A stretch of DNA of 64,000 bases from Robbsia betulipollinis (GTDB lineage: Bacteria; Pseudomonadota; Gammaproteobacteria; Burkholderiales; Burkholderiaceae). Positions within the stretch are counted from its first letter, which is position 1, and each line of letters opens with the position of its first letter. The notes beneath the pieces were generated by a model. It did not search any database and was not told the DNA's origin. It worked only from the letters and a program-made list of their open reading frames with translations. The stretch is taken from NCBI RefSeq assembly GCF_026624755.1, contig NZ_JAPMXC010000001.1, positions 1,283,219-1,347,218 on the forward strand, written 5' to 3'. Below, piece by piece: positions 1 through 8,462 of the stretch. Made by a program: the position numbers and the translations under genes.

Positions 1-1
1 C

Positions 2-1582
2 TTCTTCCTGGCCGTCGTCTGCGGCATCACCGCGGGTTCGGTAACGCACGGCACGGCCTGTGCGCTCATTCCCACCTGCTTCATCATCCCGCCACTTGCG
101 TCGGTCGTCGGCTGTCTGGTGTACGTCGGCGGATTCGACCATGACTGCCTGGCCGCCGCCGCCGCACTGTACCTGGCCGCGCTGCTGCGCAGCGCCCGCC
201 AAAACGAGGCGGCGTTTCGCGAATCCAGCGAAAGAAAGAACGAAGCGACCGCGCTGGCCGAATCGCTGGACCGCTCGCATGCGCATTCATTGCAGGTCAG
301 CGACCGGATGCGCGATCTGGCGTGGCACGACGGTTTGACCGGAATTCTGAACCGCACGGGCTTCATGCAGGAGACACAGCAGCGGTTGCATGCGCACCCG
401 CACAAGCACTTCTGCTTCATGCTGCTCGATCTCGACGGGTTCAAGGCGGTCAACGACGCGTTCGGACATCACGCGGGCGATCAGGTGCTGATCAAAGTCG
501 CCCGGCGCCTGCGCGCGGCCGTCCCCGACAGTGCCCTTCTCGGCCGCCTGGGCGGGGACAAGTTCGCGATTCTGCACGATCCCGATGCGCTGCAGGAAGC
601 GCCCACGGCCCTCGCCAGCCGCTTGATCAGCGTCGTGCCATTTTCGATTTTCGATGGTGGCCGTCTGGGAGCGAGCATCGGCGTCCATCATGCGGCCGAA
701 GTCGCCCTGACGGACCGTCTCGCGTACGCGGACGAGGCGCTCCACGCCGCCAAGAGCGCCGGGCGCAATCAATTCCGTCTGTTCGATGCGGCGCTGCTGG
801 TACGTCTCGAAATGCGGCGCGACATCGAGCGTGACCTGCCCGCGGCGTTGAACGCCGGATCCCTCGAGGTCTGGTTTCAGCCGATTTTCAAGAAAGGCGG
901 CCGCGATCTGGAAAGTCTCGAAGCGCTGCTGCGCTGGAACCACGCCGCGCATGGCTGGGTGCCGCCGCCCGAGATGATCTTCACCGCCGCCGTCACCGGC
1001 ATGTCCGAAACGCTGACCCGCTACATTCTCGCGCGGGTCTGCGCGATGATCCGCGACCTGAAGGACGCGGGCCACGCCCATGTACGCGTCGCGATGAACC
1101 TGTCGCCGCTGGAAATGGCGCAGGCGGACATCGAACGCATCGTGCCGCAGACGCTGGCGCGCCTGGGCGTGCCGGCCGACCTGCTGGAAATCGAGATTAC
1201 GGAAGAGACCGCGATGGACGTCCACGCGGTACAGGGAAAGCTCGCCGCGCTGGGCGCGGCCGGCATCCGCATCGCCATCGACGATTTCGGCGTCGGATTT
1301 TCCTCGCTCGCCTCGCTGCGGCACCGGCAGGTGCAGCGCGTCAAGATCGATCGCTCCTTCGTCTCGGGCCTGACCGCCACGCCCGACAACCGCGTGCTGG
1401 TGGAGGCGGTGTTGAATCTGGGCCGTTCGCTCGATATCGATATCGTCGCCGAGGGCGTCGAGAGCGCGGAGGACCTGCATATCCTGCGCGGGCTCGGCTG
1501 CGAAAACATGCAGGGGTATTATCTCGCGCGGCCGATGCCGGCCGCCGCGGTCATGACGTGGATCGCGAACCGGGCGGGCTGA
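2..1582 (+). CDS. Membrane-anchored GGDEF/EAL cyclic-di-GMP protein (5' end outside the window)
   Basis: The frame is open to the window edge, so the N-terminus is missing; 526 residues are visible. The first ~60 are hydrophobic and look like the last membrane segments of a sensor. A GGDEF domain follows with the signature GGDKF (bases 551-565) in place of GG[DE]EF, so a metal-binding acidic residue is a lysine and cyclase activity is doubtful; no RxxD inhibitory site precedes it. The C-terminal EAL domain keeps SLEALLRW (EAL codons 920-928), the N of AMNLSP, EITEE, DDFG and KIDRSF and AEGVE, so it is probably a working c-di-GMP phosphodiesterase. Inference: a phosphodiesterase with a regulatory, degenerate GGDEF. 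Confidence 0.9.
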   Translation, partial: FFLAVVCGITAGSVTHGTACALIPTCFIIPPLASVVGCLVYVGGFDHDCLAAAAALYLAALLRSARQNEAAFRESSERKNEATALAESLDRSHAHSLQVSDRMRDLAWHDGLTGILNRTGFMQETQQRLHAHPHKHFCFMLLDLDGFKAVNDAFGHHAGDQVLIKVARRLRAAVPDSALLGRLGGDKFAILHDPDALQEAPTALASRLISVVPFSIFDGGRLGASIGVHHAAEVALTDRLAYADEALHAAKSAGRNQFRLFDAALLVRLEMRRDIERDLPAALNAGSLEVWFQPIFKKGGRDLESLEALLRWNHAAHGWVPPPEMIFTAAVTGMSETLTRYILARVCAMIRDLKDAGHAHVRVAMNLSPLEMAQADIERIVPQTLARLGVPADLLEIEITEETAMDVHAVQGKLAALGAAGIRIAIDDFGVGFSSLASLRHRQVQRVKIDRSFVSGLTATPDNRVLVEAVLNLGRSLDIDIVAEGVESAEDLHILRGLGCENMQGYYLARPMPAAAVMTWIANRAG

Positions 1583-1640
1583 ACCCGCGGCAGCCTGGCC
1601 GGCACGGGCAGACCGGACGACGGGAAAGGAAGCGTGGATA

Positions 1641-1664
1641 GCTAACCAATGATCGTTGGTTAGC
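1641..1664. promoter_or_regulatory. 24-bp near-perfect palindrome upstream of the liv operon (candidate TetR-type operator)
   Basis: The arms GCTAACCAA and TTGGTTAGC are exact reverse complements around TGATCG. The site lies 68 bp upstream of the chosen liv start and 59 bp after the EAL gene stop. There is no T-run, so a terminator is unlikely. Length, symmetry and position fit an operator of a TetR-family repressor; no such gene is adjacent, so the regulator would be encoded elsewhere. Function is inferred. Confidence 0.5.
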
Positions 1665-1731
1665 GCGACGCGCACGTCGTGTGATGATTGGCGCATTGCC
1701 GTCTCCCGGGGTCTGCCGCCTCGCCACACCG

Positions 1732-4611
1732 ATGTCCCAGTTCCTCGAATTCTCCCTGCTTGGCCTCACCACCGGGGGCGCCTATGCATTGATCGCCCTC
1801 GGACTCGTGGCGGTTTACCGTGGCACCGGCGTCGTCAACTTCGCGCAAGGCGCGATCGGCATGGCGTCGACCTACGCGTTCTGGAAACTCTACGCGCATG
1901 CGGGCGTGCCGCTCTGGGCGGCCGTCGTCCTCGGACTCGCGGTCGGCGCGCTGATCGGCGTCGTCTTTTACGCGTTCGTCGGCCGCCGTCTGATCGGCGC
2001 GTCGGCCACGACGAAAACGCTGGTGACGCTCGGCCTGCTGCTGATGCTGCAGGCCGTCGTCCGCATCTTCTGGACCAATCAGCAGGAGCGGGTCGACAGC
2101 GTCCTGTTCCCCGGCGCCACGCGCATCGCCGGCACCCCCGTGCCCGACCTGTCGATCGCGCTGGTGGTCACGGCCACGCTCCTGACGCTGGCGCTGCACG
2201 GCCTGTTTCGATACACCCGCTTCGGGCGGGTGACCACGGCGTTGCAGGACAGTCCGATGGGCGCGCAGTCGCTCGGCTATTCGCCGCATCCCTGGGGGGC
2301 ATGCGCCTGGGCGATCAGCGGCGTGCTCGCCGCCGCGGCCGGCATCCTGCTCGCGCCCGTGACGGCATTGAGCCCGAACGCGCTCAGCACGCTCGTGATT
2401 CCCGCGCTCGGCGCGGCACTGATCGCCGCCTTTCGCCACTTCTGGATCGCGCTGCCGGTGGGCCTGCTCGCGGGCCTGGTTGAGTCCCTGGCGATCGGTT
2501 TCGGCGTGGCGCCGGGCGTGGGCAAATCGCTGCCCTACGCGGTGACGCTGCTCGCGCTGGTGATCGCGGGACGCCATCTGCCCGGGCGCGGCACCGTCGA
2601 TGCACCGCGTCTGTTCCGCGTCGGATCGGGGCACGTGAGCTGGCCGGGTATCGCGGTGGGCGCGGCGCTCGTCGTGACCGCGGCCACCGCGCTCCCCGAC
2701 CAGTGGTCCGACACCCTGGCACTCACGGCGATCTTCGCGCTCGTCGGCCTGTCGGTGGTCGTGTCGACCGGTTACGCGGGACAGATCAGCCTGCTGCCGC
2801 TGGCGCTCGCGGCGCTGTCGATGCTGTTCGCGGGTTGGGTCAGTCAGCGGGGCGCATCGTTGCCGTTGACGCTGGCGCTTGCCACCGGGGCCGCGGGTGT
2901 CGCGGGCGGCGTGATCGGCGGCGTCACCGCACGGCTGCGCGGCATCGGCATGACGATCGCGACGCTGGCGATCACGGCCATCGTGGAAACCGGCGCGTTC
3001 ACATCGAGCCGTCTCGTCAACGATGTCACCGGCTGGACGGTGCGCGACATGTCGGTTCTTGGCCTGTCCTTCGACAACGCGGTGGCGCCGCAGCGCTTCG
3101 CCCTGCTCGCCTGGGCGCTGGTGCTGGCCGCCGGACTGCTGCTCGCGGCACTGCGACGCAGCGCCGCCGGACGGCGTCTGCTCGCCGCCCGCTCCGATGA
3201 ACGCGGCGCCGCCGCCAGCGGCGTCTCCGTGCCCCGCGCGAAACAGCTCGCGATGACCGTCGCGGCAGCGCTCGCCGGTCTCGCCGGCGCGCTTCTCGCG
3301 CTGCAGGGCGGCACCGTGGGCGGACAGCGCTTCGGCGAAGGCTTTCTGTACGCGGATTCGCTCGCGCTGATCAGCATGACGGTGCTGTCGGGCGCCGGCT
3401 ATCTCGTTGGCGGCGTACTCACGGGGGTTTTCGTGCCGGGCGGGCTGCTGGCGCAGTGGTTGTCTTTCGGACCCCGGGTCAACGACTGGCTGGCGCTGCT
3501 GCTGGCGGCGAACCTCGTCTTCGTGCTGCTCGGCGAACCGGACGGCGTAGTCGCGCAATTCCTGCGCGGCGCGGCGCGGCTGGGCTTGGCGCCGCGGCAC
3601 GGCCATCGACACCGAAGCACGGCACCCAACGCCGCGGCATGCGCCGCCCCGCCGGATCGCGCCGCGCTCGTCCACACGCTGCGGCCGCGGTTGCCCGGCG
3701 GCGCGAACGCTGCCGCATTGCAGGTCGACCATCTGAGCGTGCGGTATGGACACATCGTCGTGGTCGACGATGTCAGCTTGACGATTCGTCCGGGCGAGGT
3801 GCTGGGTGTCCTGGGTCCGAACGGCGCGGGCAAAAGCAGCCTGATCGATGCCATCACCGGTTTCGTGCCTATCCGTACCGGCGAGGTCCGCGTGAGCGGC
3901 GCCGCGCTCGATGCGCTCGCGCCGCACGCGCGCGTCGCTCGGGGCCTCACCCGTACCTTCCAGGACCATCTGCTGTTCGAGGACCTGACCGTGCGCGAGA
4001 ACCTGCTCGCGGCGGCCGACGTCGCCCGCGCTCAGCCGCGCCCGCGACACAGCGTGTCTTCCGCCGCCGCCGCGCCCGGTGCAGTGGTCGCCGCGGCGGC
4101 GGCGCTGACCGGCACCGACACCTGCCTCGACCAGATCGTGGCCGCCCTCTCGCTGGGCTGGCACGCGCGCGTCACGCTGGCGCGCGCGCTCGCCGCCCGT
4201 GCGAGCGTGCTGTGCCTCGACGAACCGGCCGCGGCGCTCAGCCCCGAAGCGCGGCGGCATGTCATCGACGCGATCCGCGCGGCAGCGCGCGAACTCGGTA
4301 TCGCGATCCTGCTGGTCGAACACAACATGGACGTGGTGCTGGCGACATGCGACACGGTGATCGTCATGGACGCCGGGCGCGTCATCGCGCAGGGCCCGCC
4401 CGCCGAAGTGCTGCGCCGTCCCGAGGTGATACGCGCCTATCTCGGCGAACCGTCGCCCGACGTGGCGCCCGCCGGCCGTCGCAACGCCCCCCCTGACCCC
4501 GGCCGCGACAGCCGTCCCGAAAAAGATCGCGACGCCGGTACCGCCGCCGCGGGTCCCGAAGCGGGTCCCGACGCCCATTCCGCCCCCCGCCCCGTGGAGG
4601 CCGGGGCATGA
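1732..4611 (+). CDS. LivH-LivM-LivG triple-fusion branched-chain-type ABC transporter
   Basis: One 959-residue protein joins three subunits usually encoded apart. Residues ~1-290 are a LivH permease (starts MSQFLEFSLLGLTTGGAYAL), ~300-640 a LivM permease, and ~665-905 a LivG ATPase with Walker A GPNGAGKS (~694), Q-loop RTFQ, Walker B VLCLDEP and switch His in LLVEHN. The signature is LSLGWHAR instead of the LS(G/Y)GQ type and the helical subdomain before it is short and Ala-rich. A Pro/Arg/Asp-rich tail follows. The ATG at 1732 is chosen because LivH proteins start here; an in-frame GTG at 1681 would add 17 atypical residues. It overlaps livF by ATGA. It would import an amino acid or similar small molecule with the binding protein downstream. 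Confidence 0.85.
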   Translation: MSQFLEFSLLGLTTGGAYALIALGLVAVYRGTGVVNFAQGAIGMASTYAFWKLYAHAGVPLWAAVVLGLAVGALIGVVFYAFVGRRLIGASATTKTLVTLGLLLMLQAVVRIFWTNQQERVDSVLFPGATRIAGTPVPDLSIALVVTATLLTLALHGLFRYTRFGRVTTALQDSPMGAQSLGYSPHPWGACAWAISGVLAAAAGILLAPVTALSPNALSTLVIPALGAALIAAFRHFWIALPVGLLAGLVESLAIGFGVAPGVGKSLPYAVTLLALVIAGRHLPGRGTVDAPRLFRVGSGHVSWPGIAVGAALVVTAATALPDQWSDTLALTAIFALVGLSVVVSTGYAGQISLLPLALAALSMLFAGWVSQRGASLPLTLALATGAAGVAGGVIGGVTARLRGIGMTIATLAITAIVETGAFTSSRLVNDVTGWTVRDMSVLGLSFDNAVAPQRFALLAWALVLAAGLLLAALRRSAAGRRLLAARSDERGAAASGVSVPRAKQLAMTVAAALAGLAGALLALQGGTVGGQRFGEGFLYADSLALISMTVLSGAGYLVGGVLTGVFVPGGLLAQWLSFGPRVNDWLALLLAANLVFVLLGEPDGVVAQFLRGAARLGLAPRHGHRHRSTAPNAAACAAPPDRAALVHTLRPRLPGGANAAALQVDHLSVRYGHIVVVDDVSLTIRPGEVLGVLGPNGAGKSSLIDAITGFVPIRTGEVRVSGAALDALAPHARVARGLTRTFQDHLLFEDLTVRENLLAAADVARAQPRPRHSVSSAAAAPGAVVAAAAALTGTDTCLDQIVAALSLGWHARVTLARALAARASVLCLDEPAAALSPEARRHVIDAIRAAARELGIAILLVEHNMDVVLATCDTVIVMDAGRVIAQGPPAEVLRRPEVIRAYLGEPSPDVAPAGRRNAPPDPGRDSRPEKDRDAGTAAAGPEAGPDAHSAPRPVEAGA

Positions 4612-5309
4612 GCCGCCCCGTGCTGGAAGTGCGCGGCCTGCGGGCGGCCTATGGCCGGCGCCAGGTTCTGCGCGACGTGACGTTCAACGTGGCGGCTGGC
4701 GACGTCCTGACGCTGCTCGGCCGCAATGGCGCGGGCAAATCCACCACGCTGCTCGCGATCGCCGGTTTCGTCCCGAACACGCAAGGCGAAATCCTGCTGA
4801 ACGGACAGCCGCTGTGCGGACCCCCGCACGCGCGCATGCGTCAGGCGCTCGGGCTCGTGGTGAAGGGGCGCAGCCTGTCGGGCTCGCTCAGCGTGGCCGA
4901 CAACCTGCGGCTCGCCGGCGTCTCGCGCAAGGAATTGCTGGAACTGTTTCCCGAGATGGAACGCCGCATGACGGTGGCCGCGGGGCAGCTCAGCGGCGGC
5001 GAACAGCAGATGCTCGCCGTCGGCCGGGCACTGCTGCGCCGGCCGCAACTGGTATTGCTCGACGAACTGACATTCGGCCTCAGCCCCTCGATGTCGCGCC
5101 GCGTCGTGGACGCCGTGCTCGCGCAGGCCGCGCGCGACGGCATCGCCGTCGTCGCGGTCGAACAGCATATCCATATCGCCGAACGCATCGCCACCCACGC
5201 CGCGGTGATCGGCGAGGGCGTGGTGCGGCTGCATCTGCACCGCGACGAACTGCTGCGCCGCGCCGCCGAGATCGAAGCCATCTACCTGGGTCTGCCGGTG
5301 GACGTCTGA
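4608..5309 (+). CDS. livF: LivF-type ABC transporter ATPase
   Basis: This 233-residue ATPase is the second nucleotide-binding subunit of the Liv-type importer. It shows Walker A GRNGAGKS near residue 38, the signature LSGGEQQM, Walker B LVLLDELT and a switch His in VEQHIH. Length matches the LivF family. The ATG overlaps the stop of the upstream fusion gene (ATGA), implying translational coupling. Unlike the LivG domain of the fusion, its catalytic motifs are canonical, so it may supply most of the ATPase activity. In DELT the usual DEP proline is replaced, a small deviation. The gene is followed by a C-rich stretch with a run of eight Ts (~5321-5328) before the next gene. Confidence 0.9.
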   Translation: MSRPVLEVRGLRAAYGRRQVLRDVTFNVAAGDVLTLLGRNGAGKSTTLLAIAGFVPNTQGEILLNGQPLCGPPHARMRQALGLVVKGRSLSGSLSVADNLRLAGVSRKELLELFPEMERRMTVAAGQLSGGEQQMLAVGRALLRRPQLVLLDELTFGLSPSMSRRVVDAVLAQAARDGIAVVAVEQHIHIAERIATHAAVIGEGVVRLHLHRDELLRRAAEIEAIYLGLPVDV

Positions 5310-5357
5310 CGCCCGCGCCCTTTTTTTTCCAACCTTCCACCGGGATACCCGCACTCC

Positions 5358-6695
5358 ATGATGTCCAGATTCCCTCGTCGCCATCACCGCTCGCGACAGT
5401 CCGCACTTATCGGGGCACGTGTTGCGACGCCGCTTGCCATGCTGTCGGCGACGCTTCTCGCCGGCCTGTCGCCCGCGCTCGCGAGCGCCGCATCCACCGC
5501 ACCCGCCGTGACACCTGCCGCCGTTTCCGCCGTCGCCGCGCCCGTCGATGCGAACGCCCCCACGATCCTTGTCGGCTTCATCATCGCGCAGACCAATTCG
5601 CCGTTCGCGGTCACCGACCCCGGCCGCGTCGCGCAGATCGCCGCGCGCGCGGTCAACGACAGCGGCGGCATCCGCGGCCGCCGGCTTGTCGTCGATATCT
5701 GCGACACGAAGGGTCAGGCCGCGGCGAGCCTGGCCTGCGCCAGGCGTCTGGCGGACGCGGGCGCGATCACGCTGATCGGCGGCAACAGCGGCAATGGCGT
5801 CGACAAGATCCTGCGCGCCCGGAAGATGGCGGCCTGGTTCCCGATGGGCAGCAACCAGGCCGATATCCGCAATCCGCTTGCCTTCATCACGGCATTGAAT
5901 TCCGCCGGCGCCGCGCAGGGCGCGTATCTGGGCGCCCGGCGCTTCGGCGCGCACAGCGCGGTCTATGTCTCGATGCTCGGCAACACGACCTACCAGGGCA
6001 CCGCCCGCTTCGGCTACGCGCAGGCGGGGGTCTCCGACGTCAGGATCGTCGAGATTCCTCCCGGCACCACGGATTTCGCGCCGTATGTCGCGAAGATCAA
6101 GGCGCTGCATCCGGACGTCTGGGGCGGCATGCTGTATCCGCCCGAGCAACAGACGCTGCTGGTCGAGGCGGCTGCGCAGCAGGGTGTGACGATCCCCTTC
6201 GTCAGCAGCAACAACGTGATCGAAAACGCCACGCTCGCCGCGCTGAGCAAGGCCCCCTTCCCCAACTCGATCGCGCTGGAAAAAGGCGAGGACGCCCGGC
6301 GTTTTCCAACCTGGGCCGAATACCAGCGACAACTCGCGAAATACGATCCGCAGGGCGCGGTCAAGGGCCCGACCGACGGCAGCGTCACCACCGACTGGCT
6401 CGCCGTCTGGACTTTCGCGCAGATCGCCCGCGAGCTGCCCACCGTGACCGTGGACAGCTTTCGCGAGCGCGTGAGTCAGGACCGGCATTTCGCGGTCGAT
6501 GTGCTGCATCCCATCGACTTCACCCGCGAGGCGCCGGTGGAAGGCATGCCGCGCCAGGAGAACATCTGGGCGTTCGCCGGACACGTCGCCGGCGGGCACG
6601 AGGTCGTCGACGACGTCACGCCGTTCAGCGCGTGGGAGAAAACCCCGGTCATGCCCTGGACGCCCGCCCAGGTCCAGGCGGCCACCGGTCACTGA
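5358..6695 (+). CDS. Periplasmic binding protein of the Liv type (LivJ-like)
   Basis: This 445-residue protein begins with a basic stretch and a hydrophobic signal peptide (~20-45, ending near ALASA), so it is periplasmic. The body matches the Leu/Ile/Val-type periplasmic-binding fold: ILVGFIIAQTNS near the N-terminus, GGIRGRRLVVDICDTKG, and GGNSGNGVDKI. It lies 48 bp after livF in a transport operon and should capture the substrate. The ligand cannot be read from the sequence. The monooxygenase immediately downstream suggests an unusual organic (for example sulfur- or nitrogen-containing) compound rather than a plain amino acid; that is inference. Confidence 0.85.
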   Translation: MMSRFPRRHHRSRQSALIGARVATPLAMLSATLLAGLSPALASAASTAPAVTPAAVSAVAAPVDANAPTILVGFIIAQTNSPFAVTDPGRVAQIAARAVNDSGGIRGRRLVVDICDTKGQAAASLACARRLADAGAITLIGGNSGNGVDKILRARKMAAWFPMGSNQADIRNPLAFITALNSAGAAQGAYLGARRFGAHSAVYVSMLGNTTYQGTARFGYAQAGVSDVRIVEIPPGTTDFAPYVAKIKALHPDVWGGMLYPPEQQTLLVEAAAQQGVTIPFVSSNNVIENATLAALSKAPFPNSIALEKGEDARRFPTWAEYQRQLAKYDPQGAVKGPTDGSVTTDWLAVWTFAQIARELPTVTVDSFRERVSQDRHFAVDVLHPIDFTREAPVEGMPRQENIWAFAGHVAGGHEVVDDVTPFSAWEKTPVMPWTPAQVQAATGH

Positions 6696-6781
6696 AGATC
6701 ACGCGCCACGGCGCCACCCGCGCCTCACGGGTGCGCGGCTCGCGCCGTCGCGCCCTTTCCACTTTCCGCCCCTCTGCCGCC

Positions 6782-8179
6782 ATGACCCGACGCCTGCTAT
6801 TCAACGCCTTCGCCCACATCACGCCGAACCACCACACGCATGGCTACTGGCGCCATCCGGACGGCCGCATCCAGCGCGACTACCACCGGCTCCAGCCCTG
6901 GATCGACCTCGCCCGCACCGTCGAACGCGGCAAGTTCGACACGGTATTCCTGGCCGACGTCGTCGGCGTCTACGACACCTTCCGCGGCAACGGCGACACC
7001 GCCATCCGCACCGGCATGCAGTTTCCCAGCCTCGATCCCGCCAGCATCGTTTCCGCCCTGGGCGCCGCCACCGAACATCTCGGTTTCGCCGTCACCAGTT
7101 CCGTCATCCAGAGTCATCCCTTCGATTTCGCCCGCAAGATGTCGACCCTCGATCACCTGACCGGGGGGCGCGTCGCCTGGAACATCGTGACGTCCTATCT
7201 CGACAACGCCGCGCGCAATTTCGGTGCGGCGCGGCTCACCGATCACGACGAACGCTATCGCTGGGCGGAGGAATACGTCGATGTCGCCTACAAGCTGTGG
7301 GAAGCGAGCTGGGAGGACGACGCGCTCGTCGCGGACCCCGAGCGGGGCGTCTTCGCCGACCCGGCGAAGGTCCACAAAATCCATCATCGCGGCGCGCGCT
7401 ACGCGGTGGAAGGGCCGCATCTGTCGGAGCCGTCGCCGCAGCGCACGCCGCTGCTTTTCCAGGCGGGCGGCTCCGAGGCCGGGCGCGACTTCGCCGCGCG
7501 CCACGCGGAAGCCACGTTCATCGCCTCGCGCACGCCCGAGAGCGCCGCCCGTACGGTCGCGGACCTGCGCGCCCGGGCGCGGGCGCTCGGACGCGCGGAC
7601 GACGAACTGAAGATCATCGTCGCGCTGGCGCCCGTCATCGGCCCCACCGAGGCCGAAGCGCTGCGGCGCCGCAGCGAGATCAAGGCGTGGCTGAGCCTGG
7701 AAGCGTTGCAGGCGTTCTACAGCGGCAGTCTCGGGGTGGATCTGGCCGACATCGATCCGGCGCGCCCCTTGTCGGACCTGCTCGCGACCAATCACGTGCG
7801 CGGCAACGTGCGCGCCTTCGTCGAATCCGCGCCGAAACACGCCTTCACCTTCGGCGACCTGCTCAAGGAAACCAACTCGGCGCGCTTCGCCGGCACGCCG
7901 GAGCAGATCGCCGACGAGGTCGAACGCTACGCCGCGGCCGGCGTCGATGGCTTCAACGTCTTTCCGGTCGCGACGCTGGGATGGTGGGACGAATTCGTCG
8001 ACGAGGTCGTGCCGGTACTGCAGCGTCGTGGGCTGATGCAGACCGCCTATACCCCCGGCACGCTGCGGGAAAAGCTCCACGGGCGCGGCGCCTTTCTTCC
8101 CGATCACCATCCCGCGCGCCGCACGCGCGCGGCGGTGCGCGCACTGGATGCAGTGGATACCGTGCCGCGGCCGGCGTGA
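6782..8179 (+). CDS. FMN-dependent NtaA/SnaA/DszA-type flavin monooxygenase
   Basis: This is a 465-residue two-component bacterial luciferase-like monooxygenase. The start MTRRLLFNAFAHITPNHH, the segment WIDLARTVERGKFDTVFLAD, the block HPFDFARKMSTLDHLTGG, and GRVAWNIVTSYLDNAARNFG are typical of the NtaA/SnaA/DszA family, which uses FMNH2 from a separate reductase to oxidise substrates such as nitrilotriacetate, dibenzothiophene sulfone or pristinamycin. No flavin reductase is nearby. The gene sits 86 bp after the binding protein and is likely co-transcribed with the transporter, which suggests the imported compound is its substrate (inference). Its stop overlaps the GTG of the VOC fragment. 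Confidence 0.9.
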   Translation: MTRRLLFNAFAHITPNHHTHGYWRHPDGRIQRDYHRLQPWIDLARTVERGKFDTVFLADVVGVYDTFRGNGDTAIRTGMQFPSLDPASIVSALGAATEHLGFAVTSSVIQSHPFDFARKMSTLDHLTGGRVAWNIVTSYLDNAARNFGAARLTDHDERYRWAEEYVDVAYKLWEASWEDDALVADPERGVFADPAKVHKIHHRGARYAVEGPHLSEPSPQRTPLLFQAGGSEAGRDFAARHAEATFIASRTPESAARTVADLRARARALGRADDELKIIVALAPVIGPTEAEALRRRSEIKAWLSLEALQAFYSGSLGVDLADIDPARPLSDLLATNHVRGNVRAFVESAPKHAFTFGDLLKETNSARFAGTPEQIADEVERYAAAGVDGFNVFPVATLGWWDEFVDEVVPVLQRRGLMQTAYTPGTLREKLHGRGAFLPDHHPARRTRAAVRALDAVDTVPRPA

Positions 8180-8460
8180 GCGGCGTGGCGTTCACGCCGC
8201 AGCTGATCTGGCGGGACGAATGGCGCGGGCATCCGAACGGCGTGACGGACATCGCGGGCTTCGTGTTCCGTTCGTCGGCACCCGCCGCCACTGCCGCCCT
8301 CTACGCCCGCATCTTCGGCGCCGGGGTCCTGGAGAACGAGGCGGGAAACAAACCGGAGAACGGCCGGACCGGCGGCGGCGTCTTCCCAGCAGGTCGGGCA
8401 CGCATCCGCTTTCTGCGCCCCGAGCGTGCCGATCCGGCTGATGGCCGCCCACCGTGGACG
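8176..8460 (+). pseudogene. Truncated VOC/glyoxalase-like domain protein (fragment)
   Basis: Translation from the GTG that overlaps the monooxygenase stop gives TPQLIWRDEWRGHPNGVTDI, which closely resembles the intact VOC protein encoded at 39768-40598 (TPEWVWRDAWLAHPNGVTSI). About 85 residues resemble the middle of that protein. The N-terminal VOC half is missing and the frame then runs into sequence antisense to the desaturase gene, so the C-terminus is missing too. It is most simply a remnant of a glyoxalase-like protein that once followed the monooxygenase. A short functional peptide cannot be excluded because the frame stays open and is translationally placed. Confidence 0.6.
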
Positions 8461-8462
8461 CG

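Noticed and set aside
287-1729. 480-residue minus-strand ORF opposite the GGDEF/EAL gene
   Set aside because: Composition is Arg/Gly/Asp-rich and antisense to a strongly conserved protein; it is a GC-codon shadow.
1660-4578. 972-residue minus-strand ORF opposite the Liv fusion
   Set aside because: Long frame results from high third-position GC; the protein is Arg/Gly/His-rich with no recognisable domain, while the plus strand has all Liv motifs.
5321-5328. T-run after livF as a rho-independent terminator
   Set aside because: No stable GC stem lies immediately before the eight Ts and the next gene belongs to the same functional group, so termination is not supported.
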